Shown: piece by piece, positions 36,688 to 46,797 of the stretch
Layout: the number at the start of each line of letters is the position of its first letter
Position numbering within the stretch: position 1 is the first letter of the stretch
DNA from: Bernardetia sp963719525
Lineage (GTDB): Bacteria; Bacteroidota; Bacteroidia; Cytophagales; Bernardetiaceae
Length of the DNA: 64,000 bases
Direction: 5' to 3'
NCBI GenBank assembly: GCA_963719525.1
Contig: CAVRCG010000001.1
Location: forward strand, 434,001 to 498,000
Program-made: the position numbers and the translations under genes
Notes under the pieces: generated by a model
What the model saw: only the letters and a program-made list of their open reading frames with translations
What the model was told of the DNA's origin: nothing
Databases searched by the model: none

Positions 36688-36842
36688 ACTATTGTCAAAG
36701 TCTGATTACAGACTATTTACAAAGTTTGAAACGTTTTGCACATAAAAAAGCCTACTCACGTTCTCATCAAAATAATAAGAAATGAATAGGCTTTTTATTT
36801 TAAAATACTTTGACAGTTCTTTCAAAAGACTGTCAATAGTTT
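36686..36842. repeat. Inverted-repeat element with AAACTATTG ends spanning a convergent terminator
   Basis: AAACTATTGTCAAAGTCTG at the left and CAGACTG-type AAAAGACTGTCAATAGTTT at the right are inverted copies in their outer 9-12 bases. The element exactly fills the space between the convergent STM3941-like and RND genes and contains their shared terminator. Confidence 0.55.
36744..36800. terminator. Bidirectional terminator between the STM3941-like and RND genes
   Basis: Arms AAAAAGCCTACTCA / TGAATAGGCTTTTT with a long loop and A/T runs on both sides, between convergent genes. Confidence 0.7.
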
Positions 36843-36843
36843 C

Positions 36844-39800
36844 TTAGATTTCCTCTTTTCGCTCTGCAATAACAGTAGATTTTGCACTTGGACTAATCCA
36901 TTCTGAAAGCTGGTCTGCCATCAAATACATCGCAGGTACAACTACCAAAGTAAGGAAAGTAGCGAAGACCAAACCGAAGATTACAGCCCACGCCATTGGA
37001 CCCCAAAACGTAGCATTATCTCCTCCCATATAAAAATCAGGATTAAAGTTAGCGTAAAGTTTAGCAAAATCAATATTCATTCCTGTTGCAAGTGGAATAA
37101 GTCCCAAAACAGTAGTGATAGCTGTCAAAAGTACAGGACGAAGACGAGTATAACCAGCCTTAATGATACATTCCAAAAATTCGGAAGTAGGCAAATGTTG
37201 TTCTTCATCAAGACCTAATTCTTCCTTTCGCCTTGCTCTAACTTGATCGGTATAATCAATAAGTACAATTGCATTATTCACAACTACACCAGCAAGAGAA
37301 ATAATACCAATTCCTGTCATGATAATAATAAAATCCATTTGGAAAATCACTAATCCCAACATTACACCTGTCATACTAAAGAGTACCGAACCCATAATAA
37401 TAAACGGCTTGATAATAGAATTAAACTGTGAAACCAAAATAAGCGAAATAGCAGAAACGGCAATTAACATCGCTTTTGCCAAAAATGCCATTGATTTGGC
37501 TTGCTCTTCTTGCTCTCCTGTTAGTTTAATGCTATATCCTTCTGGTAATTTGTGTGTTTTGATGAGTAATTTTATCTGTTCTACAATCTGATTTGCATTG
37601 TACCCTTCCACAACTCCAGAACTGACAGCTACCATACGGTCTAAATCTTTTCTACGAACAGAACCATAAGACGAGCTATAATCAATCTTTGCAACAGCCG
37701 AAATTGGAACTTGATGGTATGTACCCCGATTATCTCTAAAGGTAATTACTTGATTCATCAAAGCAGAAATATTATAACGGAATTTGTCTTGCAAACGAAG
37801 CTGAATAGGAAAATCATCATCACCATCTTTGTACTTTGAGATTTCTTTTCCAAAAATAGCAGTTCTTAGTGTCATCGCAACCTGACTTGTAGAAAGACCA
37901 AACAAACGAGCTTTTTCTCTATCAATCGTTAATATTAATTCTGGTTTGCCAGTTTCAGCTTCCACAATTAGATTATCAAGACCTTGAATACCTGCATCTT
38001 CAATCATTTGTTTTACCTTTTCGGCTTCTTTTACCAACACATCGTACTCTAAACCTGAAACTTCAATATTGACAGGTTTTCCTACTGGAGGTCCATCTTT
38101 ATTTTTATCTGTCTTGATTTTTACTCCTGGAATAGTTTTCATTTCGGTAGAAAGTTCCTTCATAATATCCGAAGTACTAATTCCTTGTCGATATTGAAAT
38201 TCATAAAAAGCAACCGAAATACGAGCTTTATGAGGTGTTGCACCACTTCTACCAAAACTATCATTGGGGTCACCCGATTCTTCGCCTACATTAACTCCAA
38301 TTGATTTTATAATTTCATCATACGGAGCAAGAATTTTGAAGGCTTTCTTTTCAATCGTTTCTGCAAACTCATTTGTTGTTTTGATGTCCGTTCCCAAAGG
38401 AGCTTCTACATACATATAAACAAATAATGGCTCACTATCTGGAAAAAGACTTATTTGAAGTCCTACATTTCCAACTAAAACAAAACTAGAAACCAAAAGC
38501 AAAAACATTCCGACAGTCAATAAATAAGGACGAATACCTTTTAAGAGATAACGCAATATCTTCATATACCAATCTTCCAAACGAACCAGTAATTTGTTTT
38601 GAAACCAATTAGAAGCAGGCGTAAGTAAGAAAATATTAAGGAAAATAATCGAACCAAACGTAACTAATAAATTAGGAATCGTAAAATTATTCGCACTTGT
38701 AGAAACCACATACACATAACCAATTGCAGCTACGACCATCGAAACAACACCAATAATTAACCATCTCTTTATTCCTTTTTTGGTTACTCCTTCTACTTTC
38801 ATAAAGTAAGCAGAAAAAACAGGATTAATAATAAGTCCTACAAAAAGCGAAGACGAAAGAACGACGATTAATGTAATTGGCATATATTTCAAAAATTCTC
38901 CCATAATTCCACCCCAAAAAGCAAGAGGAACAAAGGCAGCTAATGTAGTAGCCGTCGAACTAATAATTGGCCACGCTACCTCACTCACACCCATAAGTGC
39001 AGCCTGTTTGGCAGAATAGCCTTCTTCCATAAAGCGATAGGTATTCTCAATAACTACAATGGCATTATCGACAAGCATTCCGAGAGCCAAAATAAGAGCA
39101 AACAGAACAACAATATTGATACTAATTCCTAATAAATTAAGAATCATAAATGAGATAAGCATCGATAATGGAATCGCCACACCTACTAAAAGTGCATTGC
39201 GAAGTCCCATGAAGAAAAGCAAGACCACAACTACCAAAATAACACCTGAAATAATATTGTTTTGAAGGTTTGCAATCTGCATTTCCATATTTTCAGATTG
39301 GTCGTTTACAATCGTAATATCTAAAGTAGAAGGAAAATGTATTTCTTTCGCTTTTCTCAAAACCTCTTTTACATCATAGGCTGCATCGATTAGATTTTCG
39401 CCACTACGTTTTTTTACTTTTAGAGAAATTACTGGCAAACTTCCCTTTGTTTCAAATTCACTTCCTGTTGCAAGACGTGCATAACTCGCTCTTTCGACAT
39501 ACGAATCTTTTACTTCTGCAACTTCATTTAGGTAAATAGGTTGATTATTTTCAGATTTGATAATAATTCCCTCTAACTGTTTTACATTTTTGAATTCTCC
39601 AACTACACGAAGCGAACGACGATAGCCTTCTGTCAGAACATCACCACCTGAAGCCGTTAGATTTTCAGAAAGAATAGCGTTTTCGATGTCTTGAAAAGAA
39701 ACCTTACGAGCAGCCATTTTATAAATATCGGCATTGATTTGAATTTCTCTATCTCTATCGCCTGTAATAACAGCTTCCGAAACCTGAGTCAACTCTTCTA

Positions 39801-40359
39801 ATTCGTCTTGTAAATATTCTGCGTATTCTTTGAGTTTTGCCTGTTCGAAATCTCCTGAAAGATTGATTTCCATAATCGGAATTTCAGAAAAATCAACCTC
39901 CATAATATTTGGGTCTTGATCCAAATCTTTTGGCAAATCCTTCTTTGCTTTATCGACGGCATCTTTTACATCAACAACAGCTTCCGAAACTTCTACATCT
40001 TCATTAAACTCAATAATGACAGCCGAAGCATCTTGAACCGAAGTAGAAGAGATTTTCTTTACTCCTTTAAGTGACTTCAATTCCTTTTCTATCGGACGAG
40101 TAATAAGATTTTCAATATCGATAGGAGAGTTACCTGGATAAACTGTCTGGACATAAACCGTCGGCATCACAATTTCTGGAAACTGCTCTTTGGGCATTAT
40201 AATATACGAGAAAACGCCTGCTACTACAAAGAGAATGGTAATAATGAATACAGATGTAGAGTTTTTGAGAGAGAATTTGGACAAACCGAAAATTTCAAAT
40301 TTTGCGTCTTCTTTTTTGTTCTCTGGTTTTTTAGTAAAGTCTTGTTGTTTTTCGCTCAT
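36844..40359 (-). CDS. RND efflux pump inner-membrane transporter (AcrB/MMPL type)
   Basis: A 1171-residue proton-driven RND permease. It has the expected two-fold plan: an N-terminal helix (SVFIITILFVVAGVFSYIIM), a first periplasmic porter region (about 70-365), a membrane block, a second porter region (about 690-980) and a final membrane block. The helix-4 motif GMLVDNAIVVIENTYR carries the paired Asp region; the helix-10/11 side has AGVVVNNAIVLIDYTDQ. It is about 100 residues longer than AcrB, mainly in the loop after helix 6 and at the N-terminus. It is the last gene of the tetR-tolC-MFP-RND set, so it works with the MFP adaptor and the TolC-like channel. The substrates are unknown. Confidence 0.9.
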   Translation of the reverse strand: MSEKQQDFTKKPENKKEDAKFEIFGLSKFSLKNSTSVFIITILFVVAGVFSYIIMPKEQFPEIVMPTVYVQTVYPGNSPIDIENLITRPIEKELKSLKGVKKISSTSVQDASAVIIEFNEDVEVSEAVVDVKDAVDKAKKDLPKDLDQDPNIMEVDFSEIPIMEINLSGDFEQAKLKEYAEYLQDELEELTQVSEAVITGDRDREIQINADIYKMAARKVSFQDIENAILSENLTASGGDVLTEGYRRSLRVVGEFKNVKQLEGIIIKSENNQPIYLNEVAEVKDSYVERASYARLATGSEFETKGSLPVISLKVKKRSGENLIDAAYDVKEVLRKAKEIHFPSTLDITIVNDQSENMEMQIANLQNNIISGVILVVVVLLFFMGLRNALLVGVAIPLSMLISFMILNLLGISINIVVLFALILALGMLVDNAIVVIENTYRFMEEGYSAKQAALMGVSEVAWPIISSTATTLAAFVPLAFWGGIMGEFLKYMPITLIVVLSSSLFVGLIINPVFSAYFMKVEGVTKKGIKRWLIIGVVSMVVAAIGYVYVVSTSANNFTIPNLLVTFGSIIFLNIFLLTPASNWFQNKLLVRLEDWYMKILRYLLKGIRPYLLTVGMFLLLVSSFVLVGNVGLQISLFPDSEPLFVYMYVEAPLGTDIKTTNEFAETIEKKAFKILAPYDEIIKSIGVNVGEESGDPNDSFGRSGATPHKARISVAFYEFQYRQGISTSDIMKELSTEMKTIPGVKIKTDKNKDGPPVGKPVNIEVSGLEYDVLVKEAEKVKQMIEDAGIQGLDNLIVEAETGKPELILTIDREKARLFGLSTSQVAMTLRTAIFGKEISKYKDGDDDFPIQLRLQDKFRYNISALMNQVITFRDNRGTYHQVPISAVAKIDYSSSYGSVRRKDLDRMVAVSSGVVEGYNANQIVEQIKLLIKTHKLPEGYSIKLTGEQEEQAKSMAFLAKAMLIAVSAISLILVSQFNSIIKPFIIMGSVLFSMTGVMLGLVIFQMDFIIIMTGIGIISLAGVVVNNAIVLIDYTDQVRARRKEELGLDEEQHLPTSEFLECIIKAGYTRLRPVLLTAITTVLGLIPLATGMNIDFAKLYANFNPDFYMGGDNATFWGPMAWAVIFGLVFATFLTLVVVPAMYLMADQLSEWISPSAKSTVIAERKEEI

Positions 40360-40391
40360 CGTTTTTTTAGTTTTATGTTATAACTCCCATT

Positions 40392-40498
40392 AGCAACGTC
40401 CGATTACAAACGCTTGCTAAGGGAAGAACTCTAATTTATGTTTTTAGAAACCTTGTTAATGGTCTGTAAACAGACCTTAGCAATGGTTGAACTATTAA
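40392..40498. repeat. Intercistronic palindromes between the MFP and RND genes
   Basis: Two small hairpins: TTAGCAACG ... CGCTTGCTAA (40392-40421) and GGTCTGTAAACAGACC (within 40455-40480). The second is flanked by CTTGTTAATGG and CTTAGCAATGG. They may attenuate or process the operon transcript. Confidence 0.5.
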
Positions 40499-41656
40499 TT
40501 ATGATTTTATGAAACGAACATTTTCTCCGTCCACTACTTCATTGTATCCTTTGCTGATTACTTCGTCGGTTGCAGAAAGTCCTTCGTTTACGATTGTCGA
40601 ACCTTCATAAGACATTCCTGTTTTGACAGTTACTTTTTTAGCTATTTTTTTTCCACCTTCTTCTTTTACCACATACAGAAATTTGTTTCCGTCTGTTCCA
40701 ATCTGAATAAGATTTGTAGGAACTGTTATAGCTCCTTCTTTCTGAAAATCGTTTATCTTTACTGTTCCGACAAGATTAGGTTTGATGGCACCGTCTTTAT
40801 TTGGAAGGTCAATCTGCACTTTAAAAGTACGGTTTGCCGTATTGATTGTTTGCCCTACAAAAGTTACTTTTTGTTCCATTTCTGTTCCTAAAGCACTAAA
40901 AAATATTTTCACTTTATCGCCTTTTTTGACAGCAGAAAGGTAGTTTTCAGATACATCTGCGACAAGCTGCACATCAGAAACATTAATTACACGAGCAATC
41001 GGCATAGCAGGGTTTGCTAGTTCTCCTTGTTTTGCATAGACTTCATCAATCGTCCCTGAAATAGGCGAAGTAACGACACTTTTACGCATCTGTTGTTTGA
41101 GCGTTGCGATACTATTTTCTAATGACTGTTTTTGAGTTTGAGATTGCAAGTATTCTATTTCCGAACCTATTTTTTGATCCCAAAGGCGTTTTCTTTTCTC
41201 ATAAACGGTTGTGGCAAGAGAAAGCTGCGTTTGAAGTTCTGCTACTTGTTTGTTGAATGTTCCTGCATCTAAAGTGGCAATTACTTGTCCTGCTGAAACT
41301 CTATCGCCTTCTTTTACTTTCAAAGAAACAATAGTAGCAGGCATTTCTGGCAAAATAGTTACATTTTTATCAGATTCTACTGTTCCTTGCACTTCTATAT
41401 AATGATTGAAGGTTTCAGATGTAACAGGCATAGATTCAATAAGTTTGGATACTTCTTCTTTTTTGGCTGCATCTCCCAAATCACTTTCAAGTTGAGCAAT
41501 TTCGCCTTGCAGTTCCATCATTTCATTGCGCTTTTCGTCTAAAGCTGCTTTTTTTTCTTCTGGCGTTTCTGGTTCTTTATCACAAGAAAACAAAGTCAAA
41601 GTAGAAAAAAGAGCAACAAGGAAGAATAGATAATTGATTTTATTAGAATATTTCAT
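40499..41656 (-). CDS. RND periplasmic adaptor (membrane fusion lipoprotein)
   Basis: A 385-residue adaptor that bridges the RND permease and the outer-membrane channel. The lipobox is LTLFSCDKE (about 19-27), followed by a short coiled coil (about 35-70). The lipoyl/barrel-sandwich halves are at VTILPEMPATIVSLKVKEGD and SPISGTIDEVYAKQGELANP, with the hairpin (about 130-190) between. A beta-barrel domain (about 215-300) and a membrane-proximal domain complete the usual plan. It lies between the tolC and RND genes. Confidence 0.9.
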   Translation of the reverse strand: MKYSNKINYLFFLVALFSTLTLFSCDKEPETPEEKKAALDEKRNEMMELQGEIAQLESDLGDAAKKEEVSKLIESMPVTSETFNHYIEVQGTVESDKNVTILPEMPATIVSLKVKEGDRVSAGQVIATLDAGTFNKQVAELQTQLSLATTVYEKRKRLWDQKIGSEIEYLQSQTQKQSLENSIATLKQQMRKSVVTSPISGTIDEVYAKQGELANPAMPIARVINVSDVQLVADVSENYLSAVKKGDKVKIFFSALGTEMEQKVTFVGQTINTANRTFKVQIDLPNKDGAIKPNLVGTVKINDFQKEGAITVPTNLIQIGTDGNKFLYVVKEEGGKKIAKKVTVKTGMSYEGSTIVNEGLSATDEVISKGYNEVVDGENVRFIKS

Positions 41657-41708
41657 TAGTGGAATTAATTACGAATATGTTTTTTTAAATTAAATACTTT
41701 AAAATAAA

Positions 41709-41788
41709 TTTAGAAATTAGAATTCAGATTTTAGAATAGGAATGAAATTGCATTTCTGAAATTAATTCTGACTTCTAAATTCTAACTT
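41709..41788. repeat. Inverted TTAGAATT-type repeat between tolC-like and MFP genes
   Basis: Left arm TTAGAAATTAGAATTCAGA and right arm TCTGACTTCTAAATTCTAA are inverted near-copies, able to form a long weak hairpin in the operon transcript. Confidence 0.55.
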
Positions 41789-41789
41789 C

Positions 41790-43184
41790 TTACTTTGTTT
41801 CTGAATAAAGAGTTCCTTGTGATTTTTGCAAGTCAATTTTGGCAATCATAGCATCGTAAAGAGCTGAATAATAATTGGTTTGTGCTTCTTTGTAAGCTGT
41901 TTCTGCTTCTACGACTTCTAAGTTCGAACCCAAACCTTCTTCATACTTTATTTTAGTTACTCTAAAAATTTCTTGAGCTAGTTCCATATTTTCTTTTTGG
42001 AAAGTAAGTTTGTCAATACTGTTTTGAAGGCTCGTTTGAGATTGCGAAACTTGTAAATCTACAATTCTTGAAAAATCACGCATTTGATTTTCAGTTTTCA
42101 GTAGTCTAAATTTTTCTTGTTGTACTAAATACTTTTTTTCAAAAGAATCAAAAACAGGAACATTCAAGCTAATTCCAAAAGCACCATTAGCTACCCATCT
42201 TTCACTAGCAAAGGGAACTAAATCTTTCGCCTCTGGAGAACCCATATTTGCACCATAATTAGCAAAAAACGCTAATGTAGGCAAATAACGAGCTTTATAC
42301 TCTCTAATTTGAAGTAAATTAAGGTCTTTTTGAGTTTGAAGTAATGAAAATTCAATACGCTGTTCTGGATTAATTTGAGCAACTAAAGCGTCAGAAGGAT
42401 TGATTTCTAATTCTTCTAATGAACCACTCACACTTAATTTATCTTCTTGCTCTAATCCCATCTGAAATTTGAGAAGCATGTCGCTAAGTTCAATCAAACG
42501 TTCAAAATTTTGGATTTCCATCTTGATATTATTAGAGGCTACTTTAAGTCTGTCAGCATCAATTTTTTCAGCAAAACCATTTTCATATAATGCCTTTGTT
42601 TGTTGATAAACGGTATCAAGACGATTAAAATTTTGCTTTAACAACTCCAAACGCTCCCTATTAATAAGAAGAGAATAATATGCTTTGCTTACCGATTCGG
42701 CAATTTCGATTTTTGATTGAACAATCTGTTTTTCAGAAAGCTGTGTAAAAGTAGAAGCTGCCTTTAATCCTAATAAATACGAACCACTAAAGACAAGTTG
42801 TTGTAATTCCACTTTTCCTTGTCCTACATATTGAGGTTGAAATTCTACACCTACAAATGTTCCTTCTGGAGCTTGTGGGTCAAGAAACTGAGCAGGTAAA
42901 AAGTTTACAGGAACTTTATAATTATCTATTAAAGAAAGAGAAGCATTGACTTGTGGAAGTCCAATCGAACGAACTTCGCCTACTTTCGCTTTTGCAATCT
43001 GATTGTCTAATTGTGCATTTTTTATTTCTACACGATTTTCGATAGCGTATTCTATACATTGCTCTAAAGTATAGTTTTGCAAGTCTTTTGTAGAAGGTGC
43101 TTGTGTATTTTCTTGTGCCTTTGTTTGACTTCCAAAAAGAAGGAAGAAAAACAAAGTAGAAAACAAAGTTAAAAATCGATACAT
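41790..43184 (-). CDS. TolC-family outer-membrane efflux protein
   Basis: A 464-residue outer-membrane channel component. A signal peptide (FLTLFSTLFFFLLFGSQTKA) is followed by the two OEP repeats. Each has the typical pattern: NYTLEQCIEYAIENRVEIKN near the N-terminus and FSLLQTQKDLNLLQIREYKA ARYLPTLAFFANYG in the second half. Long amphipathic helices fill about 165-260 and 370-445. It pairs with the MFP and RND genes downstream. Confidence 0.9.
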   Translation of the reverse strand: MYRFLTLFSTLFFFLLFGSQTKAQENTQAPSTKDLQNYTLEQCIEYAIENRVEIKNAQLDNQIAKAKVGEVRSIGLPQVNASLSLIDNYKVPVNFLPAQFLDPQAPEGTFVGVEFQPQYVGQGKVELQQLVFSGSYLLGLKAASTFTQLSEKQIVQSKIEIAESVSKAYYSLLINRERLELLKQNFNRLDTVYQQTKALYENGFAEKIDADRLKVASNNIKMEIQNFERLIELSDMLLKFQMGLEQEDKLSVSGSLEELEINPSDALVAQINPEQRIEFSLLQTQKDLNLLQIREYKARYLPTLAFFANYGANMGSPEAKDLVPFASERWVANGAFGISLNVPVFDSFEKKYLVQQEKFRLLKTENQMRDFSRIVDLQVSQSQTSLQNSIDKLTFQKENMELAQEIFRVTKIKYEEGLGSNLEVVEAETAYKEAQTNYYSALYDAMIAKIDLQKSQGTLYSETK

Positions 43185-43294
43185 TATAGTTAAATAGTTG
43201 ATTGAGTACTAGTGAATAATTTTGTTTTGCTTAATAAATTAAGCCTCTACATTTACGTAGCAATTTGATTTATCAAATTATAAAAAACAGTTTC

Positions 43295-44047
43295 TTAATT
43301 AAAAAAATCTACGTCTTCAATAGCTTTTGTTAGCATCTGATGACCTTTTAGCGTTACAAGACCATACAAAAAGTGCTTAAACATCTGAAATTGAACATCG
43401 CCGATATTATATGTTTTGGGAGAAAAAATTTGAGGATTAAATATAGATTCTACTTGCGCCATTCTCATGCGAGCGACTACTTCCGAATCAATATCATTTC
43501 TATACAATCCTTCTTCTTTTCCTCTTTGCATATTCGCTTTGATGCTTTTAATGATTTTTTCTTCTTTGTATCTCAAAAACATTTTCCACGCTTTCGGATA
43601 ACTTCGTTGCAAATCCAAAATCAAAGAAGGATGAAAGTTTAGAAAAAACTGTCTGTTATATTCCATTATTCTCAACACTTCATCAATGGCATTTTCGGCA
43701 TTTTCAGAGGCTTCTTCCATCTGACAATGTTCGCCTTCCAATTGGTGTTCGGCACACAAATAAACGAGTTCGGCTTTATCTTGAATATATTGATACAATG
43801 TTTTTTTGGACATAGCGAGCTTACTAGCAATATCGTCCATTGTAACGCTACGCAATCCATATGTCCAGAAAAGCTCTTGCGCTCCCTGTACGATAGAGTT
43901 TTTTACATTTTCAAATTCTTGCACGACTTTTTCCTGCAAGTTTCTGTCTTCTGTTTCTTGATGCTTTTCTTGATGTTGTTTTTTATTCTGTTCTTGCAAA
44001 TTCTCCTGTTCTTGATTTGAATTTTTATTTGAGTTGGATATGTCCAT
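43295..44047 (-). CDS. TetR/AcrR-family regulator of the efflux operon
   Basis: A 250-residue DNA-binding repressor, probably of the operon it heads. The helix-turn-helix (about 58-90) reads GLRSVTMDDIASKLAMSKKT LYQYIQDKAELVY. The C-terminal ligand domain is helical. The first 45 residues are a low-complexity Gln/Glu/Asn/Lys stretch, unusual for TetR proteins; no internal ATG before the HTH offers a shorter start, so the extension may be real. About 110 bases separate it from the tolC-like gene. Confidence 0.85.
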   Translation of the reverse strand: MDISNSNKNSNQEQENLQEQNKKQHQEKHQETEDRNLQEKVVQEFENVKNSIVQGAQELFWTYGLRSVTMDDIASKLAMSKKTLYQYIQDKAELVYLCAEHQLEGEHCQMEEASENAENAIDEVLRIMEYNRQFFLNFHPSLILDLQRSYPKAWKMFLRYKEEKIIKSIKANMQRGKEEGLYRNDIDSEVVARMRMAQVESIFNPQIFSPKTYNIGDVQFQMFKHFLYGLVTLKGHQMLTKAIEDVDFFN

Positions 44048-44406
44048 TTTGGTAGTTCACTCCTTATTTATTTTGATGATTGATATAATTTCTTATTGCT
44101 TCTAAATTTACTTTTACAATTTATACTCACAAAACTAAGGAAACTAAATCAATTTTCAAAGTTTCCTAAGTTTATGGAGTTACTAACGTTTCTTAAAAAG
44201 AATAGTTTACGGTTTTGATGTGAAATTTTATTAAAAAACAAATTCAAAACATAAGGCAAAATAAAATTCAAAACTGATAAAGTGTAATAAAAGAAACGGT
44301 AAACCAGAAAAGGGTACAAATTATTGTATTAAAGTTTACATAAAGAAGAAATTGATTATATTAGTATTTTCAAAAATTAAATACTGCAAATTATCATAAT
44401 ACCGTA
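44048..44406. other. Divergent intergenic region between tetR and the conflict island
   Basis: 359 bases of AT-rich DNA between two divergent genes, which must hold both promoters. I see no open frame, no strong palindrome and no clear TAnnTTTG element. CCTAAGTTTATGGAGTTACT and the runs near 44260-44340 show nothing I can assign. Confidence 0.5.
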
Positions 44407-45756
44407 GTGAATCCAACAATACAAAAAGCTTTATCTAAACTTGAAAAGGCTGATTATGCAGGCTATTTTGAGGAAATTAATAAACTCTCTATTCCTGTAT
44501 CTTTAAAAAATGCTTATTCTACTCACAAAGGAAAGTTTATTGTAGGTAAACATGAATGGGATTTTGAGCAACAACTACGTACTTTTTCTTCAGAACTTAA
44601 TGAACAACTTCAAGAAAAAGAAAATACAGCAACTGAAAAATCTATACAACAATCACAATATACTATGGATACAACAAGCAATCTCACTACTTCTGATTTG
44701 CATCAACAAACCTATATTTTTCTTTTTGGAACGAGTGAATATGCAGAAGATTCAGGTCTTACTCAAATGCTAAATGTAGAAGCTAATCTCACGCAGTTGT
44801 ATGAAGTTTTTGTAAACGAACAGGGTATGAAAAAAGAAAACATACGCTCTTTTCCGAACCCAACAGGAGACGATATAAAACATGGATTACATGTTTTTTT
44901 AGATGATGTTCCTAAAAATGCTACTTTAGTTTTTTATTTTGCAGGTCATGGCGTATTGGGAGAAGACCATGAGTTATATTTTACTACTCCAAAAACTCAT
45001 GTACAAACTATTGAAAGCACAGGTATTTCGGCTGCTTCGGTACGCAAAATGATTACCAAATCTAAAGCAAGTAGAAAAGTAGTTATTTTAGATTGTTGTT
45101 TCAGTGGAGATTTTACAGACAGAATGGCTTCTGCCGAACAGGCTGTTGTATTGCAAATTGCAGAACTTGCTGAAAAAATTAAAGGTTCTTTTATCATGAC
45201 TTCCTCTGCACAAACGCAAACATCTAAGTTTGACCCAACTAACCCAAATCGTCCTACTTATTTTACAGAAAGTCTTATCCAAACGCTAAAAGAAGGAATA
45301 AACAACAAAAAAGATTTCTTGACTACTTCAGATATTTATGAAAATATAAAGAAATTATACGCTGAAAACGAACTTGATTTACCAAAACCTACCAGTAGAA
45401 CAGATAATGAAGGCGATGATATTATTCTTGCTCTCAATAAATACAATCAACCTATACAACAAGAAATCAAAACTAACACAAATCATTCTATAAAAGTAGA
45501 GGAAAAACAAACTGTTGTAGAACCTAAAAAGGAAACTATTATGCAAAACCCAAATGAAAAAGAAGAACTCAAAACAGAAATTCTTGCACTTATAAATAAA
45601 GATTTAGAAAGTGCTTTTGATAAGTTAGATGAGGTTTTTAAAGATGAAAATGCAACTTATAATGATTATTGTGAGGAGTATATGAATCAACCAAATGGTT
45701 TCAATAAAGCTACTTTCAGAAGTAAATTAAGAATGTTTGTAAGAAAAAATGTATAA
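44407..45756 (+). CDS. Caspase-like protease with an effector-associated domain at each end
   Basis: A 449-residue protein with a GTG start. Residues about 8-70 form an all-helical effector-associated domain (EAD-a; LEKADYAGYFEEINKL ... FEQQLRTFSSEL). Residues about 100-340 are a caspase/peptidase C14 domain: the His box is VFYFAGHGVLG (His181) and the Cys box is VVILDCCFSGDF (Cys231 by alignment with the metacaspase DxCxSG). Residues about 385-449 form a second helical EAD (EAD-b; LINKDLESAFDKLDEVF ... FRSKLRMFVRKN). EAD-a matches the EAD of the TIR-STAND protein encoded at 48932-53299 (19 of 53 identical without gaps, by my count). EAD-b matches the start of the next gene (32 of 55). Bacterial caspase effectors of this kind are thought to kill the cell or cut a target when recruited by a sensor. 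It is the first gene of a tight five-gene set. Confidence 0.88.
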   Translation: MNPTIQKALSKLEKADYAGYFEEINKLSIPVSLKNAYSTHKGKFIVGKHEWDFEQQLRTFSSELNEQLQEKENTATEKSIQQSQYTMDTTSNLTTSDLHQQTYIFLFGTSEYAEDSGLTQMLNVEANLTQLYEVFVNEQGMKKENIRSFPNPTGDDIKHGLHVFLDDVPKNATLVFYFAGHGVLGEDHELYFTTPKTHVQTIESTGISAASVRKMITKSKASRKVVILDCCFSGDFTDRMASAEQAVVLQIAELAEKIKGSFIMTSSAQTQTSKFDPTNPNRPTYFTESLIQTLKEGINNKKDFLTTSDIYENIKKLYAENELDLPKPTSRTDNEGDDIILALNKYNQPIQQEIKTNTNHSIKVEEKQTVVEPKKETIMQNPNEKEELKTEILALINKDLESAFDKLDEVFKDENATYNDYCEEYMNQPNGFNKATFRSKLRMFVRKNV

Positions 45757-45759
45757 AAA

Positions 45760-46797
45760 ATGGATGTAAACGCAATTATCGATTTAATTAATAAAGACTT
45801 AGAAGTTGCTTTTGATGAACTGAATGATATTTTTGGTGAGGATAATCCAACTTATAATGATTTTTATAGTGAATGCATTAGTTGACCTAATGGTTTTGAT
45901 AAAACTGATTTTAGAAGTAGATTAAGAATGTTTGTAAAAAGAAACAAGAAATATATTAATGATTTTTTTAAAGACTTACAAGTAGATTTAGAGATAGGTG
46001 GAAACGAAATTACTATAGAAAAAACCTTCGAAACAATAGCAAGTATTGATTTTAAGCCACAAGATGATATTTTTAGAAATCTTATTAAGCATAGAAAATT
46101 CTCTACTTTTCTGATTCGTGGAGAAAAAACACGAGGTCAAGATTGGCTTATTCATCAATTAGTTAAAAAATATTTAGCTAATAGTGAGAAGATTATTATC
46201 ACAAGTCCTATGCTAAATGGTATGATTACTTTAAAGGAAATAATTATAGAGTTGCAGCGTAGGGTTCATGCTAAATATAAAGAAAGTAATAGTGATGAAG
46301 TCAAATTACAGAGAATTGCTGAAAAATTCGCTTTACAAGAGAAGGAGTATCATATAGTTGTAGACTGTTCTAATAATTTCGTAGCTAGTGAGGAGTTTTG
46401 TACGTTTTACGATCACTTTATTTCTCATATTACTCCTCGTGCAGAAATAGATTCAGGATATAAAAAAGTATTGTTTCTAAAAGACTATGTAAATAGTGAT
46501 TATTCAACCATACAACAACTTAATTATTGGTGTTGTAAAATGAAAAAGGATGAAGATAAATTTTATACAGATTGGGAAGATAATACTGAAAAACCATTTG
46601 TAATAGACTTGCAAAGAATAGAATCGTTTGATTTGAAAATTTTAACAGAATGGAGAGAAAATGTTACAGAACGTCCCATAAGAAACAAACTCAAAGACAA
46701 AGAAACCATAGAAAGACTTCTCAAAGAAGAGTATGAAAATGGCAATCCAAAAAAAATAATCGATGATATTTGCAACTTAATTAACTATACCTACTAA
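45760..46797 (+). pseudogene. EAD plus degenerate-STAND protein with an in-frame TGA
   Basis: The ATG at 45760, three bases after the caspase stop, opens a frame that begins DLINKDLEVAFDELNDIF, a near-copy of the caspase C-terminal EAD-b. TGA at 45883-45885 interrupts it where the caspase copy has Gln (NQPNGF versus S-stop-PNGF). The frame then runs on without a break to 46797. After the EAD (about 1-60) comes a domain of about 280 residues. The segment FLIRGEKTRGQDWLIHQLVK sits where a P-loop is expected but lacks GK(T/S), and YHIVVDCSN sits where Walker B is expected. This fits the inactive-STAND (iSTAND) module known from STAND/EAD systems. It probably relays a signal to the caspase through EAD-b. 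The stop codon may be mutation, error, or a split into two peptides. Confidence 0.75.

Noticed and set aside
36844..44047. The efflux operon considered as part of the neighbouring conflict island.
   Set aside because: It is divergent from the island, has its own TetR regulator, and its four genes form the standard RND layout.
45883..45885. TGA read as a coding codon (Trp) in the iSTAND gene.
   Set aside because: The paralogous caspase EAD has Gln here, not Trp, TGG encodes Trp throughout the window, and TGA reassignment is not known in this group as far as I am aware. I keep it as a nonsense mutation or error.
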